NCBI GenBank assembly: GCA_027082925.1
Contig: JALWTD010000011.1
Span: forward strand, 124,001-188,000
Length of the DNA stretch: 64,000 nucleotides
Source of the DNA: Flavobacteriaceae bacterium
GTDB lineage: Bacteria; Bacteroidota; Bacteroidia; Flavobacteriales; Flavobacteriaceae
Direction of reading: 5' to 3'
Under the pieces are notes generated by a model. That model saw only the letters and a program-made list of their open reading frames with translations. It searched no databases and was not told the DNA's origin. The number at the start of each line of letters is the position of its first letter. The stretch's first letter is position 1. A program made the translations under genes and the position numbers. Positions 35,723-43,875 of this stretch are shown in pieces.

Positions 35723-37065
35723 TACGTTCTGTTAAATTGCAAACGTTTTCCTTTAATAGTGCCTTTAAATTTACCGTTGTCGTAAATTAAGTTACCATTT
35801 ACAAAGGTATGTGTTATTTTTGAAAAGAAGGTAGTACCTTCAAAAGGAGACCATCCGCATTTATAGAGAATATTACCTTTAGTTACGGTCCAAGGTTCAG
35901 CAATATCAACAAGTACTAAATCGGCAAAAAATCCCTTTTTAATAAACCCTCGTTTTTCTATTTTAAAGATTTTGGCAGGGTTATGACACATTTTTTCCAC
36001 CACCTTTTCCAGTGAAATTTTTTCTTCTCTATACATTTTTAGCATAGCTGGTAACGCGTGTTGTACCAACGGTCCACCGCTAGGTGCTTTGGTATATACT
36101 TGTTCTTTTTCTTCTTTAGTGTGCGGTGCATGGTCTGTAGCAATAACATCAATTCTATCATCTAATAAAGCTTTCCACAAACCTTCTCTATCTTTACTTG
36201 TTTTAATTGCCGGATTCCATTTTATAAAAGTACCTTTAGTATCGTAGTCACTATCATCAAACCATAAGTGATGTACACAAACTTCGGCAGTAATTTGCTT
36301 TTGTTCTACAGGAATTTTATTTGAAAACAAGTTTGTTTCTTTGGCTGTTGAAAGATGAAAAACATGTAGTCTTGCTCCTGTTTTTTTTGCAAGCTTTATA
36401 GCTTTAGATGAAGAGATATAACACGCTTTTTCGCTTCTAATTAGCGGGTGCATTTTTATTGGAATATTATCTCCGTACTCATTCAGGTAATTTTCTAAAT
36501 TGGTTTTTATGGTAGCCTCATCTTCACAATGAACGGCTATTAGCATTTTTGTTGAAGAAAATATTTTTTCAAGAACACTTTCATCGTCAACAAGCATATT
36601 TCCTGTGGAAGATCCTAAAAATAATTTAATTCCGGCTACGTTAGACGGGTTTACCTTTAGCAATTCTTCAAGGTTATCATTAGTTCCTCCAAACATAAAG
36701 GAATAATTTGCATAAGATGTTTTTGAAGCAATTTCAAATTTATCTTCCAGTAGTTTTTGTGTGGTTGCCTGTGGTATGGTGTTTGGCATTTCTATAAAAG
36801 AAGTAATACCGCCTGCAACAGCAGCTTTACTTTCAGTTTCAATAGTAGCTTTGTGAGTAAGTCCAGGTTCTCTAAAGTGAACTTGATCATCAATTACTCC
36901 CGGCATTAAGTATTTTCCTTCCGCATCAATAACTGTGGTATTGGCAGATTTTGAGCTTATTGAAGTATCTATATCAACAATGTATTCTCCGTCTATTAAA
37001 ACATCACCTTCAATGATGCTTCCCTCATTAACAATTTGAGCATTTTTTATAAGTATCAACCCCAT
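35722..37065 (-). CDS. pyrC: dihydroorotase
   Basis: 447 aa. Cyclises carbamoyl-aspartate to dihydroorotate in pyrimidine synthesis. Amidohydrolase barrel: PGVIDDQVHFREPGLTHKAT, GIKLFLGSSTGNML (Lys for the metal bridge), ATDHAPHTKEE (final Asp) and HLSTAKE. The first metal motif reads DDQVH where most dihydroorotases have DxHxH, so Gln replaces the first His. From memory the Porphyromonas enzyme reads the same, so this is likely a Bacteroidota trait. Sits between a GT2 gene and a DUF4296 gene on one strand. Confidence 0.9.
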   Translation of the reverse strand: MGLILIKNAQIVNEGSIIEGDVLIDGEYIVDIDTSISSKSANTTVIDAEGKYLMPGVIDDQVHFREPGLTHKATIETESKAAVAGGITSFIEMPNTIPQATTQKLLEDKFEIASKTSYANYSFMFGGTNDNLEELLKVNPSNVAGIKLFLGSSTGNMLVDDESVLEKIFSSTKMLIAVHCEDEATIKTNLENYLNEYGDNIPIKMHPLIRSEKACYISSSKAIKLAKKTGARLHVFHLSTAKETNLFSNKIPVEQKQITAEVCVHHLWFDDSDYDTKGTFIKWNPAIKTSKDREGLWKALLDDRIDVIATDHAPHTKEEKEQVYTKAPSGGPLVQHALPAMLKMYREEKISLEKVVEKMCHNPAKIFKIEKRGFIKKGFFADLVLVDIAEPWTVTKGNILYKCGWSPFEGTTFFSKITHTFVNGNLIYDNGKFKGTIKGKRLQFNRT

Positions 37066-37078
37066 ATACTTTCTCTTT

Positions 37079-37798
37079 TTATTTAGGTAACCCCTGCAAT
37101 CTCATTTTAATAACACCAAAAATAGCTTCAGAAATTATTGATGTATTCATTTTTGAAGTCCCTTTTTTTCGGTCGGTAAAGATAATAGAAACTTCGAGAT
37201 GATTAAATTTTCTTTTCCAAGCCTTAAATTTCATTTCAATTTGAAAAGCATACCCAACAAATTTTATTTTGTCAAGTTCTATGTTTTCCAATACTTTTCT
37301 ATGATAACAAACAAATCCTGCGGTGGTGTCAAATATAGGGATTTGAGTTATAACTCTTACGTATTTTGAGGCGAAATACGATAAAAAGAGTCGTTTAAAA
37401 TCCCAATTTATAACATTAATTTTATTGTTAAAATATCTTGATCCTACCGAAAAATCAGCACCATCAATAGCACAAGCATTGTACAAGCGTATCAAATCTT
37501 TAGGGTTGTGAGAAAAATCGGCGTCCATTTCAATAATATACTCGTATTTTTTAGCTAAAGCCCATTTAAATCCGTGTATATAAGCAGCACCTAAACCTGT
37601 TTTTTCTTTTCGTACTTCTAGAAATAAGTTAGGAAATTCGTTCTGCAGCTTTGTTACAATCTCAGCAGTGCCATCAGGAGAACTATCATCAACAATTAGT
37701 ACGTCAAATTGCTTTTCTTGAGAAAATACAGCTCTAATAATAGCTTCTACATTTTCTTTCTCGTTGTATGTGGGAATTATAACAAGTGCGTTTGACAT
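37079..37798 (-). CDS. GT2 glycosyltransferase, polyprenol-phosphate mannose synthase-like
   Basis: 239 aa, GT-A fold. Nucleotide-sugar motifs ALVIIPTYNEKENVEAII, LIVDDSSPDGTAEIV and IIEMDADFSHNP, then the dolichol-phosphate-mannose-synthase pattern GSRYF and DTTAGFVCYHR. No membrane helix, so it is the soluble DPM1 type that transfers mannose (or another hexose) from GDP or UDP sugar to polyprenyl phosphate. Adjoins pyrC by 13 bp; the divergent DUF4271 gene has a separate promoter. Confidence 0.9.
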   Translation of the reverse strand: MSNALVIIPTYNEKENVEAIIRAVFSQEKQFDVLIVDDSSPDGTAEIVTKLQNEFPNLFLEVRKEKTGLGAAYIHGFKWALAKKYEYIIEMDADFSHNPKDLIRLYNACAIDGADFSVGSRYFNNKINVINWDFKRLFLSYFASKYVRVITQIPIFDTTAGFVCYHRKVLENIELDKIKFVGYAFQIEMKFKAWKRKFNHLEVSIIFTDRKKGTSKMNTSIISEAIFGVIKMRLQGLPK

Positions 37799-37838
37799 AT
37801 AACAAATTTATTAAGGCAAAGATAAAACAAATAATTGC

Positions 37839-37846
37839 TAAATTTG
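37839..37846 (+). promoter_or_regulatory. -7 promoter box of the DUF4271 gene
   Basis: TAAATTTG, exact TAnnTTTG, 20 nt before the ATG at 37867. Confidence 0.45.
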
Positions 37847-37866
37847 TGTTAATTAAAAACAGCCGT

Positions 37867-38529
37867 ATGTTTGAAGCAAAAGAAATAGTACCTCTTAATA
37901 ATGATTGGATTACCGTTGTTTTTTTTACAATTTTAGTATTGTTGGTTGTTTTAAAGGTATTGTATAAAGAACGGTTGTTTCATATAAGTACATTGTTTTT
38001 GTCTAAAAAATACCTTTTAATTTATTTTAATAAAGAAAAAGCAAAATCTACTCAGGTATTTTATATCCTACTTTTTCTAGTTAGGCTTCTGGTAGTATCG
38101 TTAATATTGTTTTTAGCAAGTAATTATATCTCTGTTTTAAAAGAGTCTTTAACACTTAAAAGTTTTACGTCTATTTTTGTTGTATTGGCGGTTTATTTTG
38201 GATTGCGATACGTAATTGGGGTGTTTTTGGCTTTTATTTTTGATTTAAAGAATGAACATACAAAGATACTTTACGATAAAGTGAGCTATTTTAACACATT
38301 AATTTTATGGGTTTTGCCTTTATTGTTAATTAGTGCTTACTCGTATAACCACAGGGAAATTTTACTAAAAGTAACTTTTGCATTTTTTATATTTTTATTA
38401 ATTGTGAGATATACGCTAATACTAATAAACAATAAAAACCTCATTTTTAATCACTTATTTTATTTTATTTTGTACCTTTGCGCACTTGAAATAGCACCTT
38501 TAATAATTATTTTGAAACTAAGTATTTAA
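37867..38529 (+). CDS. DUF4271 family membrane protein
   Basis: 220 aa from ATG 37867 (MFEAKEIVPLNNDWITVVFF). Six to seven hydrophobic helices. I know DUF4271 as a conserved Bacteroidota membrane family placed upstream of the uroporphyrinogen-III synthase gene, as here. The long upstream extension to 37786 contains the promoter box and is rejected. Function unknown; co-transcribed with hemD, 17 bp downstream. Confidence 0.82.
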   Translation: MFEAKEIVPLNNDWITVVFFTILVLLVVLKVLYKERLFHISTLFLSKKYLLIYFNKEKAKSTQVFYILLFLVRLLVVSLILFLASNYISVLKESLTLKSFTSIFVVLAVYFGLRYVIGVFLAFIFDLKNEHTKILYDKVSYFNTLILWVLPLLLISAYSYNHREILLKVTFAFFIFLLIVRYTLILINNKNLIFNHLFYFILYLCALEIAPLIIILKLSI

Positions 38530-38546
38530 AGATAAAATTGAAGTTT

Positions 38547-39293
38547 ATGAAAGTGAAAACAATTTTGGTTTCTCAGCCAGCACCAAAGACTGAAAACTCC
38601 CCATATATAGAACTGTCTGAAAAACAAAAAGTAAAAATTGATTTTAGACCATTCATACATGTTGAAGGAGTTCCTGCAAAAGAGGTGCGAGCTCAAAAAA
38701 TAGATTTGAGCAACTATACCGCAATTATTCTTACAAGTAGAAATGCCGTAGATCATTTTTTTAGAATTGCAGAAGAAATGCGCTTTACAGTGCCTGACTC
38801 TATGAAGTACTTTTGTCAATCTGAAGCGGTAGCATACTACTTACAAAAATACGTAGTTTACAGAAAAAGAAAGATTTATGTTGGAGAACGTACTTTTCCG
38901 CAACTTGCAAAAATTATAAAAAAACACAAAGGCGAACGATTTTTGTTACCATCGTCTGATAAATTAAAAGATATTATACCAAATACGTTAAATGAAATTG
39001 ACGTGAATTGGGATAGAGCTATTTTGTTTAAAACAGTAGTGAGTGATTTATCTGATTTGGAAAATGTTTTTTATGATATATTAGTTTTCTTTAGTCCTTC
39101 AGGAATAGATTCGTTATTTAAAAACTTTCCTGATTTTAAACAAAACAATACTAAAATTGCAGTTTTTGGAAACTCTACAATTAAAGCTGCTACAGAAGCA
39201 GGTTTAAAGTGCAATATTAAGGCACCAACACCCGAAACACCTTCTATGACAATGGCGTTAGAGAAGTTTATAGTAGAATCAAATAAAAAATAA
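38547..39293 (+). CDS. hemD: uroporphyrinogen-III synthase
   Basis: 248 aa from ATG 38547 (MKVKTILVSQPAPKTENSPY). Closes hydroxymethylbilane into uroporphyrinogen III in heme synthesis. The two-lobe fold pattern is visible: IILTSRNAVDHFFRIAEEM, YFCQSEAVAYYLQKYV, VFFSPSGIDSLFKNF and IAVFGNSTIKAATEAGL. HemD sequences vary, but these segments, the length and the DUF4271 neighbour support the call. Followed by a terminator. Confidence 0.87.
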   Translation: MKVKTILVSQPAPKTENSPYIELSEKQKVKIDFRPFIHVEGVPAKEVRAQKIDLSNYTAIILTSRNAVDHFFRIAEEMRFTVPDSMKYFCQSEAVAYYLQKYVVYRKRKIYVGERTFPQLAKIIKKHKGERFLLPSSDKLKDIIPNTLNEIDVNWDRAILFKTVVSDLSDLENVFYDILVFFSPSGIDSLFKNFPDFKQNNTKIAVFGNSTIKAATEAGLKCNIKAPTPETPSMTMALEKFIVESNKK

Positions 39294-39301
39294 TAATTTT
39301 G

Positions 39302-39330
39302 AAAAATCGAGTTTTTAACTCGATTTTTTT
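39302..39330. terminator. bidirectional terminator between hemD and radA
   Basis: AAAAATCGAGTT-TTT-AACTCGATTTTT, a perfect 12-bp stem with T-run, between two convergent genes. Confidence 0.9.
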
Positions 39331-40687
39331 ATACAAAAAGGTTCGAAAATACATCTTCTACTTTAGTAACTTTTACAACTTTAATTGTAAAGTTATCTTT
39401 GCTAAGTTTGTTGAATTTTGAAATAAATATTTTAGAAAAACCAAGTTTTTCAGCCTCTAAAATACGTTGCTCTACTTTTCTTACCGGTCTAATTTCTCCG
39501 GTTAATCCTATTTCGGCAGCAAAACAAAAATCTTGCGCAATTGCTTCATCTTCGTTAGATGCCAAAATAGCACTTATTACAGCCAAATCAATAGCCGGAT
39601 CATCAACTTTAATACCACCGGTAATATTTAAAAACACATCTTTTGCCCCCAATCTAAATCCGGCACGTTTTTCTAAAACAGCCAATAACATATTTAACCG
39701 TTTTGTATCGTATCCGGTTGTAGAGCGTTGAGGTGTTCCGTAAACCGCAGTGCTAACCAAGGCTTGCACTTCAATCATTAAAGGTCTAACACCTTCAAGA
39801 GTTGCAGCAATAGCAGTACCGCTTATATCTGTGTCTTTTTGAGAGATAAGTATTTCTGAAGGATTTATAATTTCATTTAAACCATTGTTTAACATTTCGT
39901 AGATACCTAGTTCAGACGTAGAACCGTATCTGTTTTTTTGAGCTCTAAGAATTCTGTACACGTGATTTCTGTCGCCTTCAAACTGTAAAACAACATCAAC
40001 CATATGCTCTAATATTTTAGGTCCGGCAATATTTCCATCTTTGGTAATATGACCAATTAAAATAACAGGTGTAGCAGTTTCTTTAGCAAATTTTATAAGC
40101 TCTGCAGTAGTTTCTCTAATTTGAGAAATAGATCCTGCAGCAGACTCAATATAGTCTGTATGAAGTGTTTGTATAGAATCTATAACAACAATTTCAGGAG
40201 TAAATTCTTCAATAGTTCTAAAAATATTTTGGGTATTGGTTTCGGTGAGTACAAAGCAGTTTTCGTTTGTTTTTTTCAAGCGTTCTGCTCTCATTTTTAT
40301 TTGAGCTTGACTTTCTTCTCCGGAAACATATAGTACTTTTTTTTGTATAGAAAGTGCTATTTGAAGCACTAAGGTAGATTTTCCTATTCCGGGTTCTCCT
40401 CCTAGCAAAACAACAGAACCTTTTACCAATCCACCACCTAAAACTCTATTTAACTCGTTATTTTTAGTTGATACTCTATCTTCTTTTACGGTAGCAATTT
40501 CATTAATTTTTACAGCTTTATTTGCTTTTTTAATTTTTGAAGTTTGTTTCCAAGCTCTTTTTTCTTCTTTCTGAATAATTTCTTCAACAATAGTATTCCA
40601 CTCGTTACAAGATTTACATTGCCCCAACCATTTTGCATATTGAGCACCACAGTTTTGACAAAAAAAAGAAGTTTTAGTCTTCGCCAT
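39329..40687 (-). CDS. radA: DNA repair protein RadA
   Basis: 452 aa. Branch-migration helicase related to RecA, loads and extends D-loops. Zinc finger with Cys10, Cys13, Cys24 and Cys27 (FFCQNCGAQY, GQCKSCNEW), Walker A GGEPGIGKST at residues 96-105, the RadA-specific KNRYGST motif, and a C-terminal Lon-like domain (LNITGGIKVDDPAIDLAVIS). All domains intact. Confidence 0.97.
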   Translation of the reverse strand: MAKTKTSFFCQNCGAQYAKWLGQCKSCNEWNTIVEEIIQKEEKRAWKQTSKIKKANKAVKINEIATVKEDRVSTKNNELNRVLGGGLVKGSVVLLGGEPGIGKSTLVLQIALSIQKKVLYVSGEESQAQIKMRAERLKKTNENCFVLTETNTQNIFRTIEEFTPEIVVIDSIQTLHTDYIESAAGSISQIRETTAELIKFAKETATPVILIGHITKDGNIAGPKILEHMVDVVLQFEGDRNHVYRILRAQKNRYGSTSELGIYEMLNNGLNEIINPSEILISQKDTDISGTAIAATLEGVRPLMIEVQALVSTAVYGTPQRSTTGYDTKRLNMLLAVLEKRAGFRLGAKDVFLNITGGIKVDDPAIDLAVISAILASNEDEAIAQDFCFAAEIGLTGEIRPVRKVEQRILEAEKLGFSKIFISKFNKLSKDNFTIKVVKVTKVEDVFSNLFV

Positions 40688-40730
40688 TTTAAATAAAAGT
40701 TTAAAAAGTAAATATACTAAGAATTAGTAG

Positions 40731-41705
40731 TTATTTTTGGTATTTATTGTAAATAGGAATAAGTAAGAAAGATAAGCTTCCAAACGTAATTACCATAATG
40801 GTTTGAGCTGTCCACATAATCCACCCAAAAGCTCTGGCCGGATTGTCTTCTACATTGTATAAAATTAATGCACTTGCTACAAAAACAGGGTACGTTCCTA
40901 AACCTCCGTTTGTTAGTGCCATACTTAGTCCGCCAACAACAAAACCAACTATAATTGCGGCAAAAGGTAAGTTTGTTGTTTCAGGAAGCGCAAAAGTAAC
41001 AGCGTAAAACATAAGCACATACATTACCCAAATAAAGATGGTATGAACAATAAATTGCCACTTTTTTTTCATTTTAAGGATACTTTTAATCCCGTCAAAT
41101 AATCCATTAATAAATGTTACAATTTTTATGATAACCGGATGCTTTGATTTTTTTAAAAATTTATAAGAAAAAAATCCAACCAACGGAATAAGCGCTAAAA
41201 TAATTATTTTAAAATATGGGTTAGAATCAGAATTGTTTTTAAACAAATAATCGCCAATAAGGCTTGTTTGTAGAAAAAAAGCAATTCCAATAATAAATAA
41301 AAGCATAATTACATCGGCAACTCGTTCAGCAACAATGGTTCCAAAAGCTTTTTCAAAAGGAATATTTTCGTATTTTTTTATACTTGCGGCACGTGCAATT
41401 TCTCCAGATCGAGGTATAAATAAATTTAATAAATAGGCAATTAAAACAGTCATTACACTATTGGCAAACCTAGGTTTATATCCTAGAGGCTCTAGTAAAA
41501 ATTGCCAGCGATAAGCTCTGGATAAATGGCTGAGGATTCCAAAAAATAAAGAAAGTACTACCCACCAATAGTTAGCGGTTTTAAACGAAGTTTTTATAGC
41601 CTCTATATCTTCATTTGTAAGTACAGATACAGAGTACCAAATTAAAAAAACTCCCAATATAATTGGGAGAACGATAAAACTTGTTTTTTTTAATTTTTTA
41701 CCCAA
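40731..41705 (-). CDS. UPF0104/LPG-synthase-TM-like flippase domain protein
   Basis: 324 aa with eight hydrophobic helices. LSRAYRWQFLLEPLGYKPRF, FIPRSGEIARAASIKKYENI and GLGTYPVFVA are characteristic of the lysylphosphatidylglycerol synthase transmembrane family, a group of lipid flippase-like proteins without the aminoacyl transferase domain. Likely moves a lipid or lipid-linked sugar across the inner membrane. Start ATG lies 1 bp after the panD stop. A terminator-like hairpin sits in its first 20 codons. Confidence 0.82.
   Translation of the reverse strand: MGKKLKKTSFIVLPIILGVFLIWYSVSVLTNEDIEAIKTSFKTANYWWVVLSLFFGILSHLSRAYRWQFLLEPLGYKPRFANSVMTVLIAYLLNLFIPRSGEIARAASIKKYENIPFEKAFGTIVAERVADVIMLLFIIGIAFFLQTSLIGDYLFKNNSDSNPYFKIIILALIPLVGFFSYKFLKKSKHPVIIKIVTFINGLFDGIKSILKMKKKWQFIVHTIFIWVMYVLMFYAVTFALPETTNLPFAAIIVGFVVGGLSMALTNGGLGTYPVFVASALILYNVEDNPARAFGWIMWTAQTIMVITFGSLSFLLIPIYNKYQK
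41644..41669 (-). terminator. terminator-like hairpin inside the flippase gene, after panD
   Basis: Minus strand: CTCCCAAT-TAT-ATTGGGAG then seven T, 37 nt after the flippase start codon and directly downstream of panD. Structurally a good intrinsic terminator although within a coding region. It would let panC-panD be transcribed without the membrane gene. May be a coincidence of T-rich membrane codons. Confidence 0.5.
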
Positions 41706-41706
41706 A

Positions 41707-42057
41707 TTAAGTCAATGAATTATTTTCTTCGTTAGGAAAAATAAGCGTTGGTTTAAACGATTTTGCTTTTTCAAAATCCATAATTCCGTACGAAATAATA
41801 ATAACAATATCTCCCTTTGCCACTTTTCTGGCAGCAGGACCGTTTAAAGTAATTTCTCCGCTTTTTCTAGGGCCTGGAATAGCATAAGTTTCTAAACGCT
41901 CGCCATTATTAATATTTACAATTTGAACTTTTTCTCCTTGAATAATATTTGCAGCGTCCATAAGGTCTTCATCAATAGTTACACTACCAATGTATTGTAA
42001 ATCGGCTCCGGTTACCTTAACCCTGTGAATTTTTGATTTTACTACTTCTATTTGCAT
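41707..42057 (-). CDS. panD: aspartate 1-decarboxylase proenzyme
   Basis: 116 aa. Makes beta-alanine for pantothenate. The self-cleavage site Gly24-Ser25 in [15 protein letters not shown] generates the pyruvoyl group; [13 protein letters not shown] and [20 protein letters not shown] complete the family pattern. Next to panC on the same strand (38 bp), so the two form a panCD unit. Confidence 0.96.
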   Translation of the reverse strand: MQIEVVKSKIHRVKVTGADLQYIGSVTIDEDLMDAANIIQGEKVQIVNINNGERLETYAIPGPRKSGEITLNGPAARKVAKGDIVIIISYGIMDFEKAKSFKPTLIFPNEENNSLT

Positions 42058-42095
42058 GGTGCAAAATTAATAATTTTGTATTAAACTACTTCTAT

Positions 42096-42935
42096 TTACA
42101 AACTTATATTGTCAATAAGTCTAATTTTTCCTGCAAAAACAGCTATAAATGCTCTGTATTTGTATTTAGCATCTACTTTTGTTGCAGGTTTAAGGGTTTC
42201 TTCATCAGCAATTTCAAAATATTCTAAAGTTAAAAGAGGTTGTTTTTTAAATTCTTCTATTACCCAATTTTTAATTTCAGAAATAGATTCGGTATTAAAT
42301 TTTGATTTAACTTGTGTCAATGTTTTGTAAATGAAAGGAGCTGCTTTTCGGTGTTTTTCAGAAAGGCGAGTATTTCTAGAGCTCATAGCCAGTCCGTCAT
42401 TTTCTCTGTAAATTTCGCAACCAATAATTTTAACAGGCATTTTATTTTTATGCACCATTTTTCTTATTATTTGTAGTTGCTGAAAATCTTTTTCGCCAAA
42501 ATATGCATTGTGTGGAGTTACAATTTCAAAAAGTCTTTTCACAATAGTGCCTACACCATTAAAATGTCCTTCTCTAAATTTTCCTTCCATTTGAAACTCT
42601 AATCCGTCAAAATCAAAATCTTGAGAAGAAATATTATTGTCGTAAATTTCATTGGCGGTAGGTGTAAATACAATATCGCAATGAACAGATTTTAAGAGTG
42701 ATAAATCGGTATCAATTGTTTTAGGATAGTTTACCAAATCTTCTTTTTTATCAAACTGTGTTGGGTTTACAAAAATGCTAACAACCACAATATCATTCTC
42801 TTTTACAGCTCTTTTTATAAGAGATAAATGCCCTTTATGAAGTGCGCCCATAGTTGGTACAAAACCAATGTGAGTTCCTTTTTTTAAAGAGCTAATATTG
42901 TCTTTTAATGATTTTATTTTACTGTAAACCAACAT
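42096..42935 (-). CDS. panC: pantoate--beta-alanine ligase
   Basis: 279 aa. ATP-dependent ligation of pantoate and beta-alanine. VPTMGALHKGHLSLI holds the HxGH-type motif (His33, His36); SIFVNPTQF, FGEKDFQQL and GLAMSSRN (substrate and KMSKS-like loop) are clear. First gene of the panCD unit, divergent from the glycogen-synthase-like gene. Confidence 0.97.
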   Translation of the reverse strand: MLVYSKIKSLKDNISSLKKGTHIGFVPTMGALHKGHLSLIKRAVKENDIVVVSIFVNPTQFDKKEDLVNYPKTIDTDLSLLKSVHCDIVFTPTANEIYDNNISSQDFDFDGLEFQMEGKFREGHFNGVGTIVKRLFEIVTPHNAYFGEKDFQQLQIIRKMVHKNKMPVKIIGCEIYRENDGLAMSSRNTRLSEKHRKAAPFIYKTLTQVKSKFNTESISEIKNWVIEEFKKQPLLTLEYFEIADEETLKPATKVDAKYKYRAFIAVFAGKIRLIDNISL

Positions 42936-42966
42936 AACGTATTTGTTAATAAACGTTAAAAGCGTG

Positions 42967-42974
42967 CAAACTTA
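42967..42974 (-). promoter_or_regulatory. -7 promoter box of panC
   Basis: TAAGTTTG on the minus strand, exact TAnnTTTG, 31 nt before the panC start. The opposing box for the divergent gene is at 43008-43015. Confidence 0.5.
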
Positions 42975-43007
42975 CATCTTTCAAGTTAAAATCTACATAA
43001 ATTTTCG

Positions 43008-43015
43008 TAATTTTG
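43008..43015 (+). promoter_or_regulatory. -7 promoter box of the GT5-like / DUF4270 / glmS operon
   Basis: TAATTTTG, exact TAnnTTTG, 28 nt before the ATG at 43044. With the panC box it makes a divergent promoter pair. Confidence 0.5.
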
Positions 43016-43043
43016 CGTATTCTTTAAAATATAGAGTTGATTT

Positions 43044-43853
43044 ATGAAAGATAAGAGAGTATTGGTTGTTTCTTCAGAAGTTGTTCCTTATTTACCTGAA
43101 AATGAGTTATCAACAAGGTCGTTTGAAACAGCAAAAATGATACACGGTAAAGGAGGACAAACAAGAATATTTATGCCTCGTTACGGTTTAATTAATGAAA
43201 GAAGACATCAATTACACGAAGTAATTCGTTTATCAGGAATGAATTTGGTAATTAACGATATGGATATGCCGTTAATTATTAAAGTAGCATCAATACCAAA
43301 AGAAAGAATGCAAGTTTACTTTATTGATAACGATGAATATTTTAAACGAAAAGCATTATTTTCAGATGAAGATAATAACTTGTTTAAAGACAACGATGAA
43401 CGAGCTATATTTTTTGCAAAAGGTGTTGTAGAAACCGTAAAAAAATTAAATTGGGCACCAGACATTATTCACGTTCACGGATGGATGGCCTCACTATTAC
43501 CGCTATATATTAAAGAATACTACAAAGATGACCCGCTATTTTCTGAAAGTAAAATAGTAACGTCTGTTTATAATAATGGATTTGAAGGCTCGTTAAATTT
43601 AGAGTTTAGTAATAAAATTAAATTTGATAACATTGACGAATCTAAAATAGAACCAATATCCGATCCAAATCACACCAACCTATTAATTAATGCCGTTCAA
43701 CACTCAGATGCTGTCATAAAAGCAAGTGGCGAACTGCCTCCAGAATTGGTTGCATTTTTAGAAACAACCGACAAACCTGTGTTAGATTATTTTAATGCTG
43801 AAGAATTTGCAGATGCATACACAGACTTTTATCTAACCAAAGTTTTAAACTAA
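43044..43853 (+). CDS. glycogen/starch synthase-like protein, N-terminal domain only
   Basis: 269 aa. RVLVVSSEVVPYLPENELST, GGQTRIFMPRYGLINERRH and DIIHVHGWMASLLPLYIKE match the N-terminal (acceptor) domain of GT5 glycogen synthases. The usual ~230-residue C-terminal GT-B domain with the ADP-glucose site is absent, and the usual K-x-G-G-L motif reads PYLPENELS, so it is unlikely to be an active synthase. The arrangement with DUF4270 and glmS downstream (22 and 15 bp gaps) looks conserved in this group, so this is a settled family, not a fresh truncation. Function unknown. Confidence 0.8.
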   Translation: MKDKRVLVVSSEVVPYLPENELSTRSFETAKMIHGKGGQTRIFMPRYGLINERRHQLHEVIRLSGMNLVINDMDMPLIIKVASIPKERMQVYFIDNDEYFKRKALFSDEDNNLFKDNDERAIFFAKGVVETVKKLNWAPDIIHVHGWMASLLPLYIKEYYKDDPLFSESKIVTSVYNNGFEGSLNLEFSNKIKFDNIDESKIEPISDPNHTNLLINAVQHSDAVIKASGELPPELVAFLETTDKPVLDYFNAEEFADAYTDFYLTKVLN

Positions 43854-43875
43854 TTATTAAAATTAAATTTTATAT

